Shown piece by piece: positions 8,340 to 16,141 of a stretch of 43,399 nt of DNA. This DNA is from Bacteroidota bacterium (GTDB lineage: Bacteria; Bacteroidota; Bacteroidia; Chitinophagales; Chitinophagaceae): contig JAEWKC010000042.1 of the NCBI GenBank assembly GCA_023386235.1, forward strand, positions 1-43,399, in the 5' to 3' direction. The position numbers and the translations under genes were made by a program. Every line of letters starts with the position of its first letter. Within the stretch, counting starts at the first letter, position 1. The notes under the pieces were generated by a model that saw only the letters and a program-made list of their open reading frames with translations, was not told where the DNA came from and did no database searches.

Positions 8340-8410
8340 GTGTTTTTATACGGTGTGTATTTGGTGGTTTTATGATAATTTTGTATCTTTAAGTATTGAT
8401 AATCAATAAG

Positions 8411-9949
8411 ATGAGTATAAAATTTAAAGATTATAACCAACAACAGAACTGGTTGTTTCCACCCTCCATTGAGGAACTCATTCCTCAGGATCATCCTGTA
8501 CGGGTGGTTAATGGAGTGATTGAGCAGTTGGATTTAAGATTACTGGTGGCGGAGTACAGCAAAGAGGGCAAACCAAGTTTTCATCCTAAAATGATGCTCA
8601 AAGTAATGGTGTACGCCTATATGAACAACACTTACTCCAGCAGGAAAATTGAAAAGGCCATGCGTGAGAACATCAACTTCATGTGGCTCTCGGGCGAGCA
8701 GGTTGCAGACCATAATACCATAGCCCGTTTCCGGAGCAAAAAATTTAAAACAATTTTCAAAGATATTTTTAAACAGGTAGTGATGCTTTTGGCAGATGAA
8801 GGACTCGTTACCCTGAAAGAAGTCTTTACAGATGGTACCAAGATAAAGTCCGTGGCCGGTAGATACACCTTTGTGTGGGGCAATGCCATAAAAACCAGAA
8901 AAGAGAAGATGGCAGAGCAGCTGGAGCAGATGTGGAACTACGCTCAGGGTATTGCAGATGAGGAAGACCGCGACCCTACACCACCGGAGTTTAAAACCAT
9001 TGATAAAGAAAAAATAGAACAGACTGCAAGGAAAATAGAGAAAATAGTTGCCAAAAACCCCAAGGCCTCTCCCAAAGCAAAAGCAAAGCTAAGATACATC
9101 CAAAAGAACTTCTCTCAGAACCTTGATAAGTATGATGAGCAGGAAGCAAACCTCGCTGGGCGCGGCAGTTATAGCAAGACTGATCCCGATGCTACTTTTA
9201 TGAGAATGAAAGATGATCATATGCAAAATGGTCAACTAAAGCCGGGCTATAATGTGCAGATAAGTACCGAGTCCCAGTTTGTGATACACTACACGCTGCA
9301 CCAGAACACCAATGATCAGAACACCCTGAAGCCCCATCTGGAAACCTTTGAGAAATTATATAAATTCTTGCCAGAACAACTCACCGCAGATGCCGGATAC
9401 GGGAGTGAAGAGAACTATGATTTTCTAGAAGAAAAGCAAATAGAAACCTACGTAAAATACCATACTTTTGATAAGGAGCAGGGTATTTTAAAGTCAAAAA
9501 GAAAGAAGATCATCGAGGACTTCCACCGTGATACCCTTTATTACAATGAGCAGAAAGACCATTATACTTGTCCCATGGGCCAACCGATGGATAAAATAGG
9601 CGAACGCCGAAGAAAAACAAAAAATGGTTATCCCCAAACCAGTTCACATTACCAGGCCAGGAATTGCAATGGCTGCCCTGTGCGCGGTACTTGTTTTAAA
9701 GCCAAAGGGAATAGAATAGTAGAACGCAACCATAATCTGGAGCGTCACAAAATCAAAACCCGGCAAAATTTATTAAGTGAAATGGGCGAAATCAAGCGAA
9801 AACAAAGAACAGCGGATGTAGAACCCGTGTTTGCGCACATCAAATCCAACCGAAACTTTAAGCGATTTACCCACCACGGAATAGTAAAATGTGAATTAGA
9901 GTTCGGATTACACGCCCTGGCACACAATCTGAGAAAGAAAAGTGCATAA
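8411..9949 (+). CDS. IS1182 family transposase
   Basis: The DDE transposase moves the surrounding element. The N-terminal third is the DUF772-type domain (FHPKMMLKVMVYAYMNN, then MWLSGEQVADHNTIARFR). The catalytic residues, counted from the ATG at 8411, appear to be Asp141 in FTDGTKIKS, Asp327 in LTADAGYGS and Glu471 in VEPVFAHIKSNRNF. A CPMGQPM...CNGCPVRGTC segment near residues 380-425 resembles the zinc-ribbon insertion usual in this family. At 512 residues the length is normal and there is no frameshift. A TTG at 8396 is the only upstream start and is less likely. Its base composition is richer in G and C than its neighbours. Confidence 0.95.
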   Translation: MSIKFKDYNQQQNWLFPPSIEELIPQDHPVRVVNGVIEQLDLRLLVAEYSKEGKPSFHPKMMLKVMVYAYMNNTYSSRKIEKAMRENINFMWLSGEQVADHNTIARFRSKKFKTIFKDIFKQVVMLLADEGLVTLKEVFTDGTKIKSVAGRYTFVWGNAIKTRKEKMAEQLEQMWNYAQGIADEEDRDPTPPEFKTIDKEKIEQTARKIEKIVAKNPKASPKAKAKLRYIQKNFSQNLDKYDEQEANLAGRGSYSKTDPDATFMRMKDDHMQNGQLKPGYNVQISTESQFVIHYTLHQNTNDQNTLKPHLETFEKLYKFLPEQLTADAGYGSEENYDFLEEKQIETYVKYHTFDKEQGILKSKRKKIIEDFHRDTLYYNEQKDHYTCPMGQPMDKIGERRRKTKNGYPQTSSHYQARNCNGCPVRGTCFKAKGNRIVERNHNLERHKIKTRQNLLSEMGEIKRKQRTADVEPVFAHIKSNRNFKRFTHHGIVKCELEFGLHALAHNLRKKSA

Positions 9950-10013
9950 ACAAAAGCACGCTTCTGTCTGAAAACTCAAAAACTCACAAAATCATCCCAC
10001 AATATCACTAAAT

Positions 10014-10053
10014 AAAAAAACCGCCTCAAATTCTATATTGAGACGGCTTCTTT
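10014..10053. repeat. Right inverted end of the IS
   Basis: Seven As, then CCGCCTCA, a 13-base loop region, and TGAGACGGCTTCTTT. It is the inverted counterpart of 8306-8339 and also folds on itself into a hairpin. Read on the minus strand it is a hairpin followed by seven Ts, so it too resembles a terminator pointing into the element. The region between the transposase stop and this repeat (9950-10013) has no other feature. Confidence 0.75.
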
Positions 10054-10087
10054 CAAAGATTTTATATTTGTTAGAGTATTTACAAAT

Positions 10088-10618
10088 TCAATCCACTATT
10101 TTTTTAATTCTGATTTTATTATATTGCTGTAAAAAGATTGGAATAAGGTTGTATAAAAAATTTGCTGCTAAAATAGAAAATCCCAAAAGAAAATGTTCAT
10201 TGAAAAAACCATAAATGGTCGTCAATAGAAAAAAGAGCAGACAGATCCAATGGTAGCGTTCATACATGGCAATTGTTTTCAAATAGTCCCTCGCTTTAGC
10301 TTTACCCTTTATTGACGGGGCTCCGAGCCCGTTTGTTCGGGAATTGACTATATCTCCATTTTGAACAAATTTTCTGATGAATTTTATCCCATATTTTTCA
10401 TAAACCTTTTTATCTGCACTTAACGTAAACTTACTTAATATCTTCCCTAGAAGAGCCCCAAAAAATAACGCTACGCCAAGAAATACATAAAAGTAAATAT
10501 TGTCTATTCCTTCCTGAAACCAAAACCAAAATACAGGAGAAAAACAGAGTGCCGTCCAGAAAAAATTTATAATCTGATTTAATATATCTCGTTTATATGG
10601 TTTTTTCGTATTTCGCAT
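10088..10618 (-). CDS. CrtO-like integral membrane protein
   Basis: This 176-residue protein has four hydrophobic segments, around residues 16-33, 40-60, 124-141 and 143-163. The second half carries AMYERYHWICLL and a C-terminal NLIPIFLQQYNKIRI. The HW and the N-x-PI-x-x-Q-R/Q-YN-R/K-R pattern is like the membrane acyltransferase-type proteins annotated CrtO (glycosyl-diaponeurosporenoate acyltransferase). This is a family-level resemblance from memory; a carotenoid substrate is not implied. It is the last gene of a five-gene run starting at 12651 and lies 6 bp downstream of the YCII gene. Confidence 0.5.
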   Translation of the reverse strand: MRNTKKPYKRDILNQIINFFWTALCFSPVFWFWFQEGIDNIYFYVFLGVALFFGALLGKILSKFTLSADKKVYEKYGIKFIRKFVQNGDIVNSRTNGLGAPSIKGKAKARDYLKTIAMYERYHWICLLFFLLTTIYGFFNEHFLLGFSILAANFLYNLIPIFLQQYNKIRIKKIVD

Positions 10619-10624
10619 AGATTT

Positions 10625-10978
10625 CTATTCGCCGGGTTTTGCTGTTTCCCTGATTTCAACACTTGTGTTTTGACCATTTAGTATTGGACATTTCCTAGCT
10701 ATTTTAGTTGCTTCGTCTAAGTTTTCAGCCAGGATAATTATATAGCCCGCTACAGATACATCATCAGCAATATAAGGTTGATGAATAACTCTGTCATTGG
10801 GTTTTAGGACTCTTCCATCTTTTGAAAAGTGATTTCCACCATCGGCGAGCATACCTCTCTCTGCGATATCGTTGATCCACACCATCCACTGTTTCATGTA
10901 AATTTCCATTTGCTCTTTTGAAGGCTGTGCTTCTGCGCTCTTTATGTCCATTCGGAACAATAAAACAAATTCTTTCAT
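10625..10978 (-). CDS. YCII/YciI family protein
   Basis: This is a small ferredoxin-like-fold protein of 117 residues. It starts MKEFVLLFRMD, has the middle stretch WMVWINDIAERGMLADGGNHF, and ends with YIIILAENLDEATKIARKCPIL, the standard order of the YCII domain as found in Bacteroidota. Such proteins are often next to sigma factors or regulators and are suspected small-molecule binders or hydrolases; the role is unknown. It lies one base from the DUF1761 gene upstream, in the same unit. Confidence 0.85.
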   Translation of the reverse strand: MKEFVLLFRMDIKSAEAQPSKEQMEIYMKQWMVWINDIAERGMLADGGNHFSKDGRVLKPNDRVIHQPYIADDVSVAGYIIILAENLDEATKIARKCPILNGQNTSVEIRETAKPGE

Positions 10979-10979
10979 A

Positions 10980-11411
10980 TTATTGATTATTTAATGATAT
11001 TGATTTCTTATTAAGCCATTTGGTCAACACAATTCCCATAAATGTCATTTTCATTAACCAATCGCCAGCATGCACAGCACCTAACTGCCATTGCATGTGA
11101 TCCCATAAAACTGCTCCCGCCATTCCAACAGCATGAAAGGAAATCCACAATAGAAAAACCAGCTTTAATGTGTCTTTATATTGTGATAAATTCAATAGCA
11201 GAATTAATTTCGCCAGCACATATGCAACAATCAATTCTCTTAAGGGAGCAAACGCCATCGTCCATCTGGGTATTTCGGGGTTTGGCGGGTTTCGGTAAGT
11301 CTCCCATACTTCACCGAAAACTATTGGGCTGTACCAAATTCCACTGAGAACAAATGCTATCAGTCCCGTTGCGATTATTGTCCAATAATTGTGTTGTGTG
11401 AGTTTTTCCAT
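10980..11411 (-). CDS. DUF1761 membrane protein
   Basis: The 143 residues from the ATG at 11411 start with a hydrophobic segment ending in SGIWYSPIVFGEVW, which is the hallmark of DUF1761. Further transmembrane stretches lie around residues 45-65, 72-97 and 108-128. The function of the family is unknown. A longer start at 11468 would add 19 residues that do not resemble the family and run close to the end of the Crp gene, so I prefer 11411. It is the third gene in the run RibD-like, Crp, DUF1761, YCII, CrtO-like. Confidence 0.8.
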   Translation of the reverse strand: MEKLTQHNYWTIIATGLIAFVLSGIWYSPIVFGEVWETYRNPPNPEIPRWTMAFAPLRELIVAYVLAKLILLLNLSQYKDTLKLVFLLWISFHAVGMAGAVLWDHMQWQLGAVHAGDWLMKMTFMGIVLTKWLNKKSISLNNQ

Positions 11412-11482
11412 TGCATTGCGTTTTGTAAATGCAAAAATGCTTAGTCTTACACATATTGCTATTGACATAGGTCAAAATCGTT

Positions 11483-12049
11483 CTATTTTGATTTAAGCCT
11501 ACTTAAAGTTTCCTCCCGGATATCCAGATAAGACGCCAATATCTTGTTGGATACCTGTTGAACTAATGCAGGATTTTCATTCAAAATAATTTCATATCGT
11601 TGCTTCGCTGTTAGGGTTACCCTTTGCTCAATTTTCCTGTTTTGAAACGAATAAGCCATTTCCAAAATTCGCTGATAAAAATTTCTCCAATGATCCATTT
11701 GGCTATTCAGACGATAAAAATCCGCATGACTGATTGCTAAAAGCTCGGTATCTTCAAGAGCTTCTATCATTTCTACTGAGGGCTTTTGAGAAATGAAACA
11801 TGTTAAAGCTGTTCCAATATGATTATCGAGCATAATGTATCTTGTCTTTTCATGCCCGTTTTTATCTACAAAAAATATACGGACACAACCGGTTTTCACA
11901 AAGTAAAATTCCTTACAAATGCTTCCCTCATGCAATAAAACATCATTTTTGCTGACGGATTTTCGCTTAAAAGAACTTAATATTCTAACCAGCTCGTTTT
12001 CGTCAAAGTCGGAAAACATTTTGAGCACTGATTGTAACTTCTCTGACAT
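11483..12049 (-). CDS. Crp/Fnr family transcriptional regulator
   Basis: The regulator has 188 residues, normal for the short Crp-like proteins of Bacteroidota. Residues about 12-115 form the cyclic-nucleotide-binding-type beta barrel (SKNDVLLHEGSICKEFYFVKTGCVRIFF). The C-terminus has the winged-helix segment VSNKILASYLDIREETLSRL. The usual cAMP-binding arginine pattern is not evident, so the ligand is open. Its position in the middle of a five-gene unit suggests it regulates that unit or the aldehyde/antibiotic stress response the unit belongs to. Confidence 0.87.
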   Translation of the reverse strand: MSEKLQSVLKMFSDFDENELVRILSSFKRKSVSKNDVLLHEGSICKEFYFVKTGCVRIFFVDKNGHEKTRYIMLDNHIGTALTCFISQKPSVEMIEALEDTELLAISHADFYRLNSQMDHWRNFYQRILEMAYSFQNRKIEQRVTLTAKQRYEIILNENPALVQQVSNKILASYLDIREETLSRLKSK

Positions 12050-12084
12050 TTCTCTTTGTTATAAGATGGTTAACATGATGGATG

Positions 12085-12651
12085 TCATTGGCCGTTTGTA
12101 GCGCTTTTCGTTGTCGGTTCATAGTAAAGCATTACGGTTCCATTGCCGAATATTTTTCTTTTATTGAGTTTAAAAACAGTTCTGTCTATGTCTTCAAACA
12201 ACGGCAAACCGCCTCCTGCCACCATAGGGTGTATACAGAGCTGGTACTGGTCAATCAAATCAAGTTTCATCAGTTGTAATATCAGGCTTCGGCTACCAAT
12301 AAGGATGTCTTTCCCCGTTTGCTGTTTAAGCTTTAATATCTCTTTTTCTATATTTTGATCCGCCAACCTTGCACTTTTCCAGTCTACGCTTTCGAGGGTT
12401 CGGGAAAAAACAATTTTTGGGATATCATCTATAACCGTGGCAAAGTCGTCCATTGATTTTTTGCCGGAGGGTTTTTCAACCAAATTTCGCCAAAATTCCA
12501 TAAGCTGATACGTTATCCTGCCAAAAAGAATCGCATCAGCATTGCTTAATAAACCTGCGTAATATTGATGTATTTCCTCATCTGGAATCCCTGCTGTATG
12601 GTCGCAAACCGCGTCAAGTGTCGTGTTGATTGCTGCAATTACTTTTCTCAT
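12085..12651 (-). CDS. Dihydrofolate reductase / RibD C-terminal family protein
   Basis: The 188-residue protein is a stand-alone RibD C-terminal (DHFR-like) domain. It begins MRKVIAAINTTLDAVCDH and contains ADAILFGRITYQLMEFW, KIVFSRTLE and DILIGSRSLILQLMKLDLIDQYQLCIHP, the usual order for this family. These proteins are probably NADPH-dependent reductases of unknown substrate and are common in mobile cargo. It is the first gene of the run ending at 10088. The 115 bp upstream (12652-12766) has no feature I can name. Confidence 0.88.
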   Translation of the reverse strand: MRKVIAAINTTLDAVCDHTAGIPDEEIHQYYAGLLSNADAILFGRITYQLMEFWRNLVEKPSGKKSMDDFATVIDDIPKIVFSRTLESVDWKSARLADQNIEKEILKLKQQTGKDILIGSRSLILQLMKLDLIDQYQLCIHPMVAGGGLPLFEDIDRTVFKLNKRKIFGNGTVMLYYEPTTKSATNGQ

Positions 12652-12766
12652 CGTTTTTCATTTACAACTATTGTCATATATTTTACTTTCGGATTTACCT
12701 TTTGCTATCAGATTTCTTTTTCCAAAATAGTATGCCCGCTAAACCGAAATTCTGGTTTAGGGTGCG

Positions 12767-13312
12767 TTACTCTACGTTATCTATTTTATCTGATTTCAAA
12801 AGGGAATACAAGGACAGGTCAATAAATTCGCCATGGACAAATTCTCCCTGTCTGATTACTCCTTCTTTTGAGAAGCCCAGTTTCTCGGGGATGGCCTTAC
12901 TTCGCAAATTGGTTGTAGCACATTTTATTTCTATTCTGTTCAGATCCAAATCGTTGAAACAAAAATCTATCATCACCTTGCAGGCTTTTGTTATAATGCC
13001 TTTTCCTTGTGAATTTTCAACGATCCAATACCCAATTTCTCCGATCCTATTCTGATGGTCGATTTTATATACACCTATTCTCCCGATAGCTTGGTTATTT
13101 TCGAAAATCACAAATGCATGTTCAACCTTCGCTTCGTTTCTTTGTATTGTACCTTTGACAAAATTTTCTGCAAATTCAATGGACTGCATCTTGTCAACAA
13201 ACGGTAACCAGGCTCTCAAATGAGTCCTGTTTCGATCCACCATTTCGAAAATGGCATGAGCATGGGTTTCGTTAATTAATTCAATATGTATATCATCTAT
13301 TACAATTTTCAT
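12767..13312 (-). CDS. GNAT N-acetyltransferase (RimL-like)
   Basis: The 181-residue protein has the layout of ribosomal-protein serine/alanine acetyltransferases. An N-terminal strand (IDDIHIELINETHAHAIF) is followed by a strand containing NNQAIGRIGVYKID. Then come EIGYWIVENSQGKGIITKA, with the acetyl-CoA pyrophosphate loop QGKGI, and the late NRIEIKCATTNLRSKAIPEKLGF. The acceptor could be a protein N-terminus or a small amine. It is followed, 470 bp later on the same strand, by other cargo genes. No damage is visible. Confidence 0.88.
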   Translation of the reverse strand: MKIVIDDIHIELINETHAHAIFEMVDRNRTHLRAWLPFVDKMQSIEFAENFVKGTIQRNEAKVEHAFVIFENNQAIGRIGVYKIDHQNRIGEIGYWIVENSQGKGIITKACKVMIDFCFNDLDLNRIEIKCATTNLRSKAIPEKLGFSKEGVIRQGEFVHGEFIDLSLYSLLKSDKIDNVE

Positions 13313-13336
13313 CTGCTTTTATTGATATAGTTTCTA

Positions 13337-14026
13337 TTATTCTTTGATGTTCCTCGCCACCCTGAAACCAAGGTCGTCTATCTTAAATTTCAACGGATGA
13401 CTTCTTCTCCGTGTAGTTGCCATAACGCTTCGTTCTTCGTCGAACCAGCCACCTCCCCGGAAAATGCGATACGAGCCATATACATCCGTATCATACAAAT
13501 CAGAACACCACTCTCACACGTTACCCAACATATCATAGAGCCCCCAGGCATTTGGTTCTTTTTTACCAACATCATGTGTTGTCCGTTCTGAATTATCTTT
13601 ATACCAAGCAATTTCATCCAATCCACCGTATCTGATACCTGAGGTACCCGCTCTGCAAGCATATTCCCATTCTGCCTCTGTCGGCAATCGGAACCCGTCC
13701 GACGAGCGGTCAAAAATTACTTCCTCGTTTTCTTTAACAAAAACATAATATGGTTCAAGGCCGTGTTTTACAGATAAAGAATTGCAGAAAGATGCTGCTT
13801 CCTGCCAAGTGACGGTTTCAACAGGCCGTTGGCTTCCTGCGAAGGTACTCGGTTTCGCATTTGTAATCTCAAAATACAGATCCTGGGTTACGGCAAATTT
13901 TGCAAGTAAAAAGGGCTCGATAGAAACCGTCCATTTCTGTTTTGTTCTGTCATCCCTCAATTCAATATTTCCTGCCGGTATTTCTACCATCAGTTCATGG
14001 ATGGATGTTTTTGTATCTACATTCAT
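13337..14026 (-). pseudogene. SUMF1/formylglycine-generating-enzyme-like protein with internal TGA
   Basis: The frame from the ATG at 14026 to the TAA at 13337-13339 is a complete SUMF1/FGE-like sulfatase-modifying domain of about 229 codons. It has PVETVTWQEAASFCNSLS, GFRLPTEAEWEYACRAGT and the end FRGGGWFDEERSVM...LGFRVARN. A TGA at 13514-13516 cuts it after DMLGNV. The next codons read EWCSDLYDTDVYGSY. The family motif is GNVWEWC, so the TGA replaces the first Trp (TGG). The start overlaps the DUF4180 stop by 4 bp, suggesting translational coupling when intact. Probably a recent nonsense mutation. Confidence 0.88.
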
Positions 14027-14379
14027 GGATTATCGTTTAATGCTTCTGACAAAGAACCAACGAAATTGATCTGCCGGCCATTGTTGCTTTCATAGATAAA
14101 GTCGGTTAAACTCTTGCTTTCAGATTTTGAAAAATCACCTATAATGGTTAATGGCATTCGATACTGAGCAAATTTTTGAAGTACCTCACCTGCGAGTTTT
14201 GTTTTCAAGTCAAAAAAATCGGCTGTAATGTTTTTTTCATGAATAAATATTTTATCAAATCCCTGATAATATAGATTGCCCAATAAATCTAATCCATCTT
14301 CAACAGATCTTAAAACAATGTCGTCAGAAATAATTTCAGCTATTTTTAAATTGTTGATATGGTGTGTTTCAATGTTCAT
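14023..14379 (-). CDS. DUF4180 family protein
   Basis: This 118-residue protein matches DUF4180 by its order of motifs: SVEDGLDLLGNLYYQGFDKIFI, ITADFFDLKTKLAGEVLQKFAQYR, then SLTDFIYESNNGRQINFVGSLSEAL. The function is unknown. DUF4180 is often found beside GNAT, DinB and antibiotic-response genes. It overlaps the SUMF1-like gene by 4 bp (ATGA type) and is preceded by a 43-bp gap to the NTF2-like gene. Confidence 0.85.
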   Translation of the reverse strand: MNIETHHINNLKIAEIISDDIVLRSVEDGLDLLGNLYYQGFDKIFIHEKNITADFFDLKTKLAGEVLQKFAQYRMPLTIIGDFSKSESKSLTDFIYESNNGRQINFVGSLSEALNDNP

Positions 14380-14422
14380 TTTGTCAGATCAATTTTTAAT
14401 ATGATTCGTATCTATGCGCTTA

Positions 14423-14800
14423 CTAAGCCATATCAATTAATTCAACAATTTGATTACCAGAAAATTTGAATATGGATCTTCCGCTTAAATCAATTTGCTC
14501 GCCTTTTTTTAATCCGTTGGGAAGATCAGAAGCTAAAGTTGCAATGTAATCTATTTCAATTTCGGTGGTATCGCCCTTATGCTTGAAAGATTTTATGGTT
14601 TGCAGCCGGCTTTCAAAATAGGATTTTGCCTGGTCAGCTTGTTTTCTAAACGCTTCAATCCCGTTTAACACCATCTTAACCTCATCATTATTGATGTTTT
14701 TAAAAATGATAGCTTCGTTAAAATCCCGGATCATCTTGTCAATGTCGAATGCATTATAGCCGTCAACATAATTTTTTATAATTTCTTCACGTTTTGTCAT
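14423..14800 (-). CDS. SnoaL-like/NTF2-fold protein, copy 1
   Basis: This is a 125-residue cone-shaped alpha+beta barrel of the NTF2 superfamily. It starts with an N-terminal helix (IIKNYVDGYNAFDIDKMIRDF) and continues with IIFKNI and a C-terminal EIDYIATLASDLPNGLKKGEQIDLSGRSIFKF. Proteins of this type range from isomerases to binding proteins, and no catalytic residues are assignable. A paralogue with about half of its residues identical is encoded at 20400-20798. The two probably come from a duplication or from repeated acquisition of the same cargo. Confidence 0.82.
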   Translation of the reverse strand: MTKREEIIKNYVDGYNAFDIDKMIRDFNEAIIFKNINNDEVKMVLNGIEAFRKQADQAKSYFESRLQTIKSFKHKGDTTEIEIDYIATLASDLPNGLKKGEQIDLSGRSIFKFSGNQIVELIDMA

Positions 14801-14832
14801 TGTTCGGTCTTAAATTAATTTGCCAGAAAACC

Positions 14833-15327
14833 TCATAAATCTTTTTCTAACAGTACATTGTTTTCCATCGTTCCTACTATTCTGAAACCTAGTTTTTCGG
14901 CGAATTTTAATGCGTTTATATTTTCAGCGGTTGTATTCGCTACGACTTTGTTTATTGCATATTCCCGCTGTGCATAGGGGATCAATAAGAGAAAGGCTGT
15001 TGCCATCAAACCTTTTCCCCAATAGTCGGGAAGCAGGGAGCCGCCGATTTCAATTTCGTTCCTCAGTTTGTCCCAATGGTGCAATGCGCAATCTCCAATG
15101 ATTTTTTCTGGGTTTACGGTGGTGCGTATTGTGAAAATATCATTGCATTGTGAAATGATATTTTCAGTAAACTCGAAAGCTGCTCTGCTGTTCTCCTTTG
15201 ATTCGACTTTTTCACTTTCCTGCCCGTCTTTTTGGAAATACAAACTGTGAAATGCAATAGCATCTTTTTCAGTTAGCCGTTTTAATAGTAGCTTTTGGTT
15301 GCTTATATCAGTAAATTCAATGGCCAT
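14833..15327 (-). CDS. GNAT N-acetyltransferase
   Basis: The 164-residue acetyltransferase has the GNAT core: PEKIIGDCALHHWDKLRNEIEIGGSL, the acetyl-CoA loop in PDYWGKGLMATAFLLLIPYA, and VVANTTAENINALKFAEKLGFRIVG. It belongs to the RimJ/RimL-type group (Acetyltransf_3). Substrate unknown. It lies 12 bp upstream of nothing obvious on its 3' side and 13 bp downstream of the MmcQ gene on the same strand. Confidence 0.86.
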   Translation of the reverse strand: MAIEFTDISNQKLLLKRLTEKDAIAFHSLYFQKDGQESEKVESKENSRAAFEFTENIISQCNDIFTIRTTVNPEKIIGDCALHHWDKLRNEIEIGGSLLPDYWGKGLMATAFLLLIPYAQREYAINKVVANTTAENINALKFAEKLGFRIVGTMENNVLLEKDL

Positions 15328-15339
15328 GCAAGCGTATAT

Positions 15340-15699
15340 TTAGTTATTTAGTCCATTTTTATCTGATCTAACTAAGGCGCCTAGTTTTTCGGGTGCGACT
15401 TCGCAGAACGCCGTTGTCAAAACTTCAACGAAAAGCTCCCAACTTACCATTTCGAGCTCTATTATAGTCCAGCCCTGCTTGCCCCACTTGTTTTTAACCG
15501 GATAAATGGCAGATTTATCTGCGGAAGAAAAAATATCCTGATCTATTTCTGATAACTTGACGGTAACTCTTTTTAGCTTATCATCATACGTTGCAAATAT
15601 TTTTTTCTTCACCCTGAAAGAAGTCTTTTCGAAGTGGGGCTCTTCCGTTGTTTCGGGAAAGGAAAGTGCCAGTTTCAGCAATTTTTCAACTATTACCAT
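15340..15699 (-). CDS. MmcQ/YjbR family DNA-binding-fold protein
   Basis: This 119-residue protein shows the family's signatures: ALSFPETTEEPHFEKTSFRVKKKIFATYD near the N-terminus, then the central KLSEIDQD and KWGKQGWTIIELEMVSWELFVEVLTTAF. YjbR-like proteins adopt a CyaY-type fold. DNA binding is assumed, not proven, and the role is unknown. It lies 12 bp from the GNAT gene and 6 bp from the DUF4440 gene, so probably one transcription unit. Confidence 0.88.
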   Translation of the reverse strand: MVIVEKLLKLALSFPETTEEPHFEKTSFRVKKKIFATYDDKLKRVTVKLSEIDQDIFSSADKSAIYPVKNKWGKQGWTIIELEMVSWELFVEVLTTAFCEVAPEKLGALVRSDKNGLNN

Positions 15700-15705
15700 A
15701 ACTAA

Positions 15706-16086
15706 TTATTTTTTTACCGGGGTCAAATGGGTCAGTACACACAACCATTCGTCACCGTCTTTTTTGTACACATCTGTAATCCATTCATCAGCTTCCATTG
15801 GTTCTCCTTGCCAGGTTCCGGTATTTTGCCCCCGGCCAGTTACCAGTGCTACACCTCCGTACATTTTTACCCGCAACACTTCTTTGCTCATCACCGAATG
15901 GGATAGCAGCCCTTGTTTCAGTACTTCAAAAAACCGCTCTTGCTGTATAATTCCACCTTGACTGTCTACCAACACCCAATCGGATGTGATACACTTTTTT
16001 ATTTCTGCGATGTCATTTGTGACAACCGCCCGGTTGAATTTATCCTCAATTTTTTGGAATTTCTGTTTTAATTGCTCGTCTGTCAT
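15706..16086 (-). CDS. DUF4440 (SnoaL-like) nuclear transport factor 2 family protein
   Basis: The protein, about 126 residues from the ATG at 16086, is an NTF2-fold DUF4440 domain. It has FQKIEDKFNRAVVTNDIAEIKKCITSDWVLVDSQGGI and the end GRGQNTGTWQGEPM...WLCVLTHLTP. A GTG at 16119 would add 11 residues. I prefer the ATG because a decayed paralogue at 17645-17736 starts at the equivalent residue. The function is unknown; some relatives bind or modify small ligands. Confidence 0.82.
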   Translation of the reverse strand: MTDEQLKQKFQKIEDKFNRAVVTNDIAEIKKCITSDWVLVDSQGGIIQQERFFEVLKQGLLSHSVMSKEVLRVKMYGGVALVTGRGQNTGTWQGEPMEADEWITDVYKKDGDEWLCVLTHLTPVKK

Positions 16087-16141
16087 ACTTTTAGTTTTAA
16101 TATCTTCTTCTTGATTCACGAAAGTTTTTCAAAATACTATA

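Larger units (their letters stand above)
8306..10053 (+). mobile_element. IS1182-type insertion sequence
   Basis: This is a complete insertion sequence of about 1.75 kb. A single transposase gene is bounded by inverted ends: the left end starts AAAGAAGCCGTCTCAATA at 8306 and the right end, read inward, has the same 18 bases from 10053. Each end also contains an internal hairpin followed by a T-run. I could not identify a convincing target duplication; the outside flanks share only AAAGA, offset by one base. The element separates the integrase from the large cargo region. It looks intact, hence probably recently active. Confidence 0.85.

Noticed and set aside
5325..14026. Use of TGA as a tryptophan codon
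   Set aside because: Two TGAs sit at Trp positions, but all intact genes use TGG for Trp, and recoding is not known for this phylum.
14383..14396. GTCAGATCAATTTT shared with 24797-24810, considered as a cargo recombination site
   Set aside because: A 14-mer repeat in a 43-kb AT-rich window is expected by chance, and the two sites have different gene borders.
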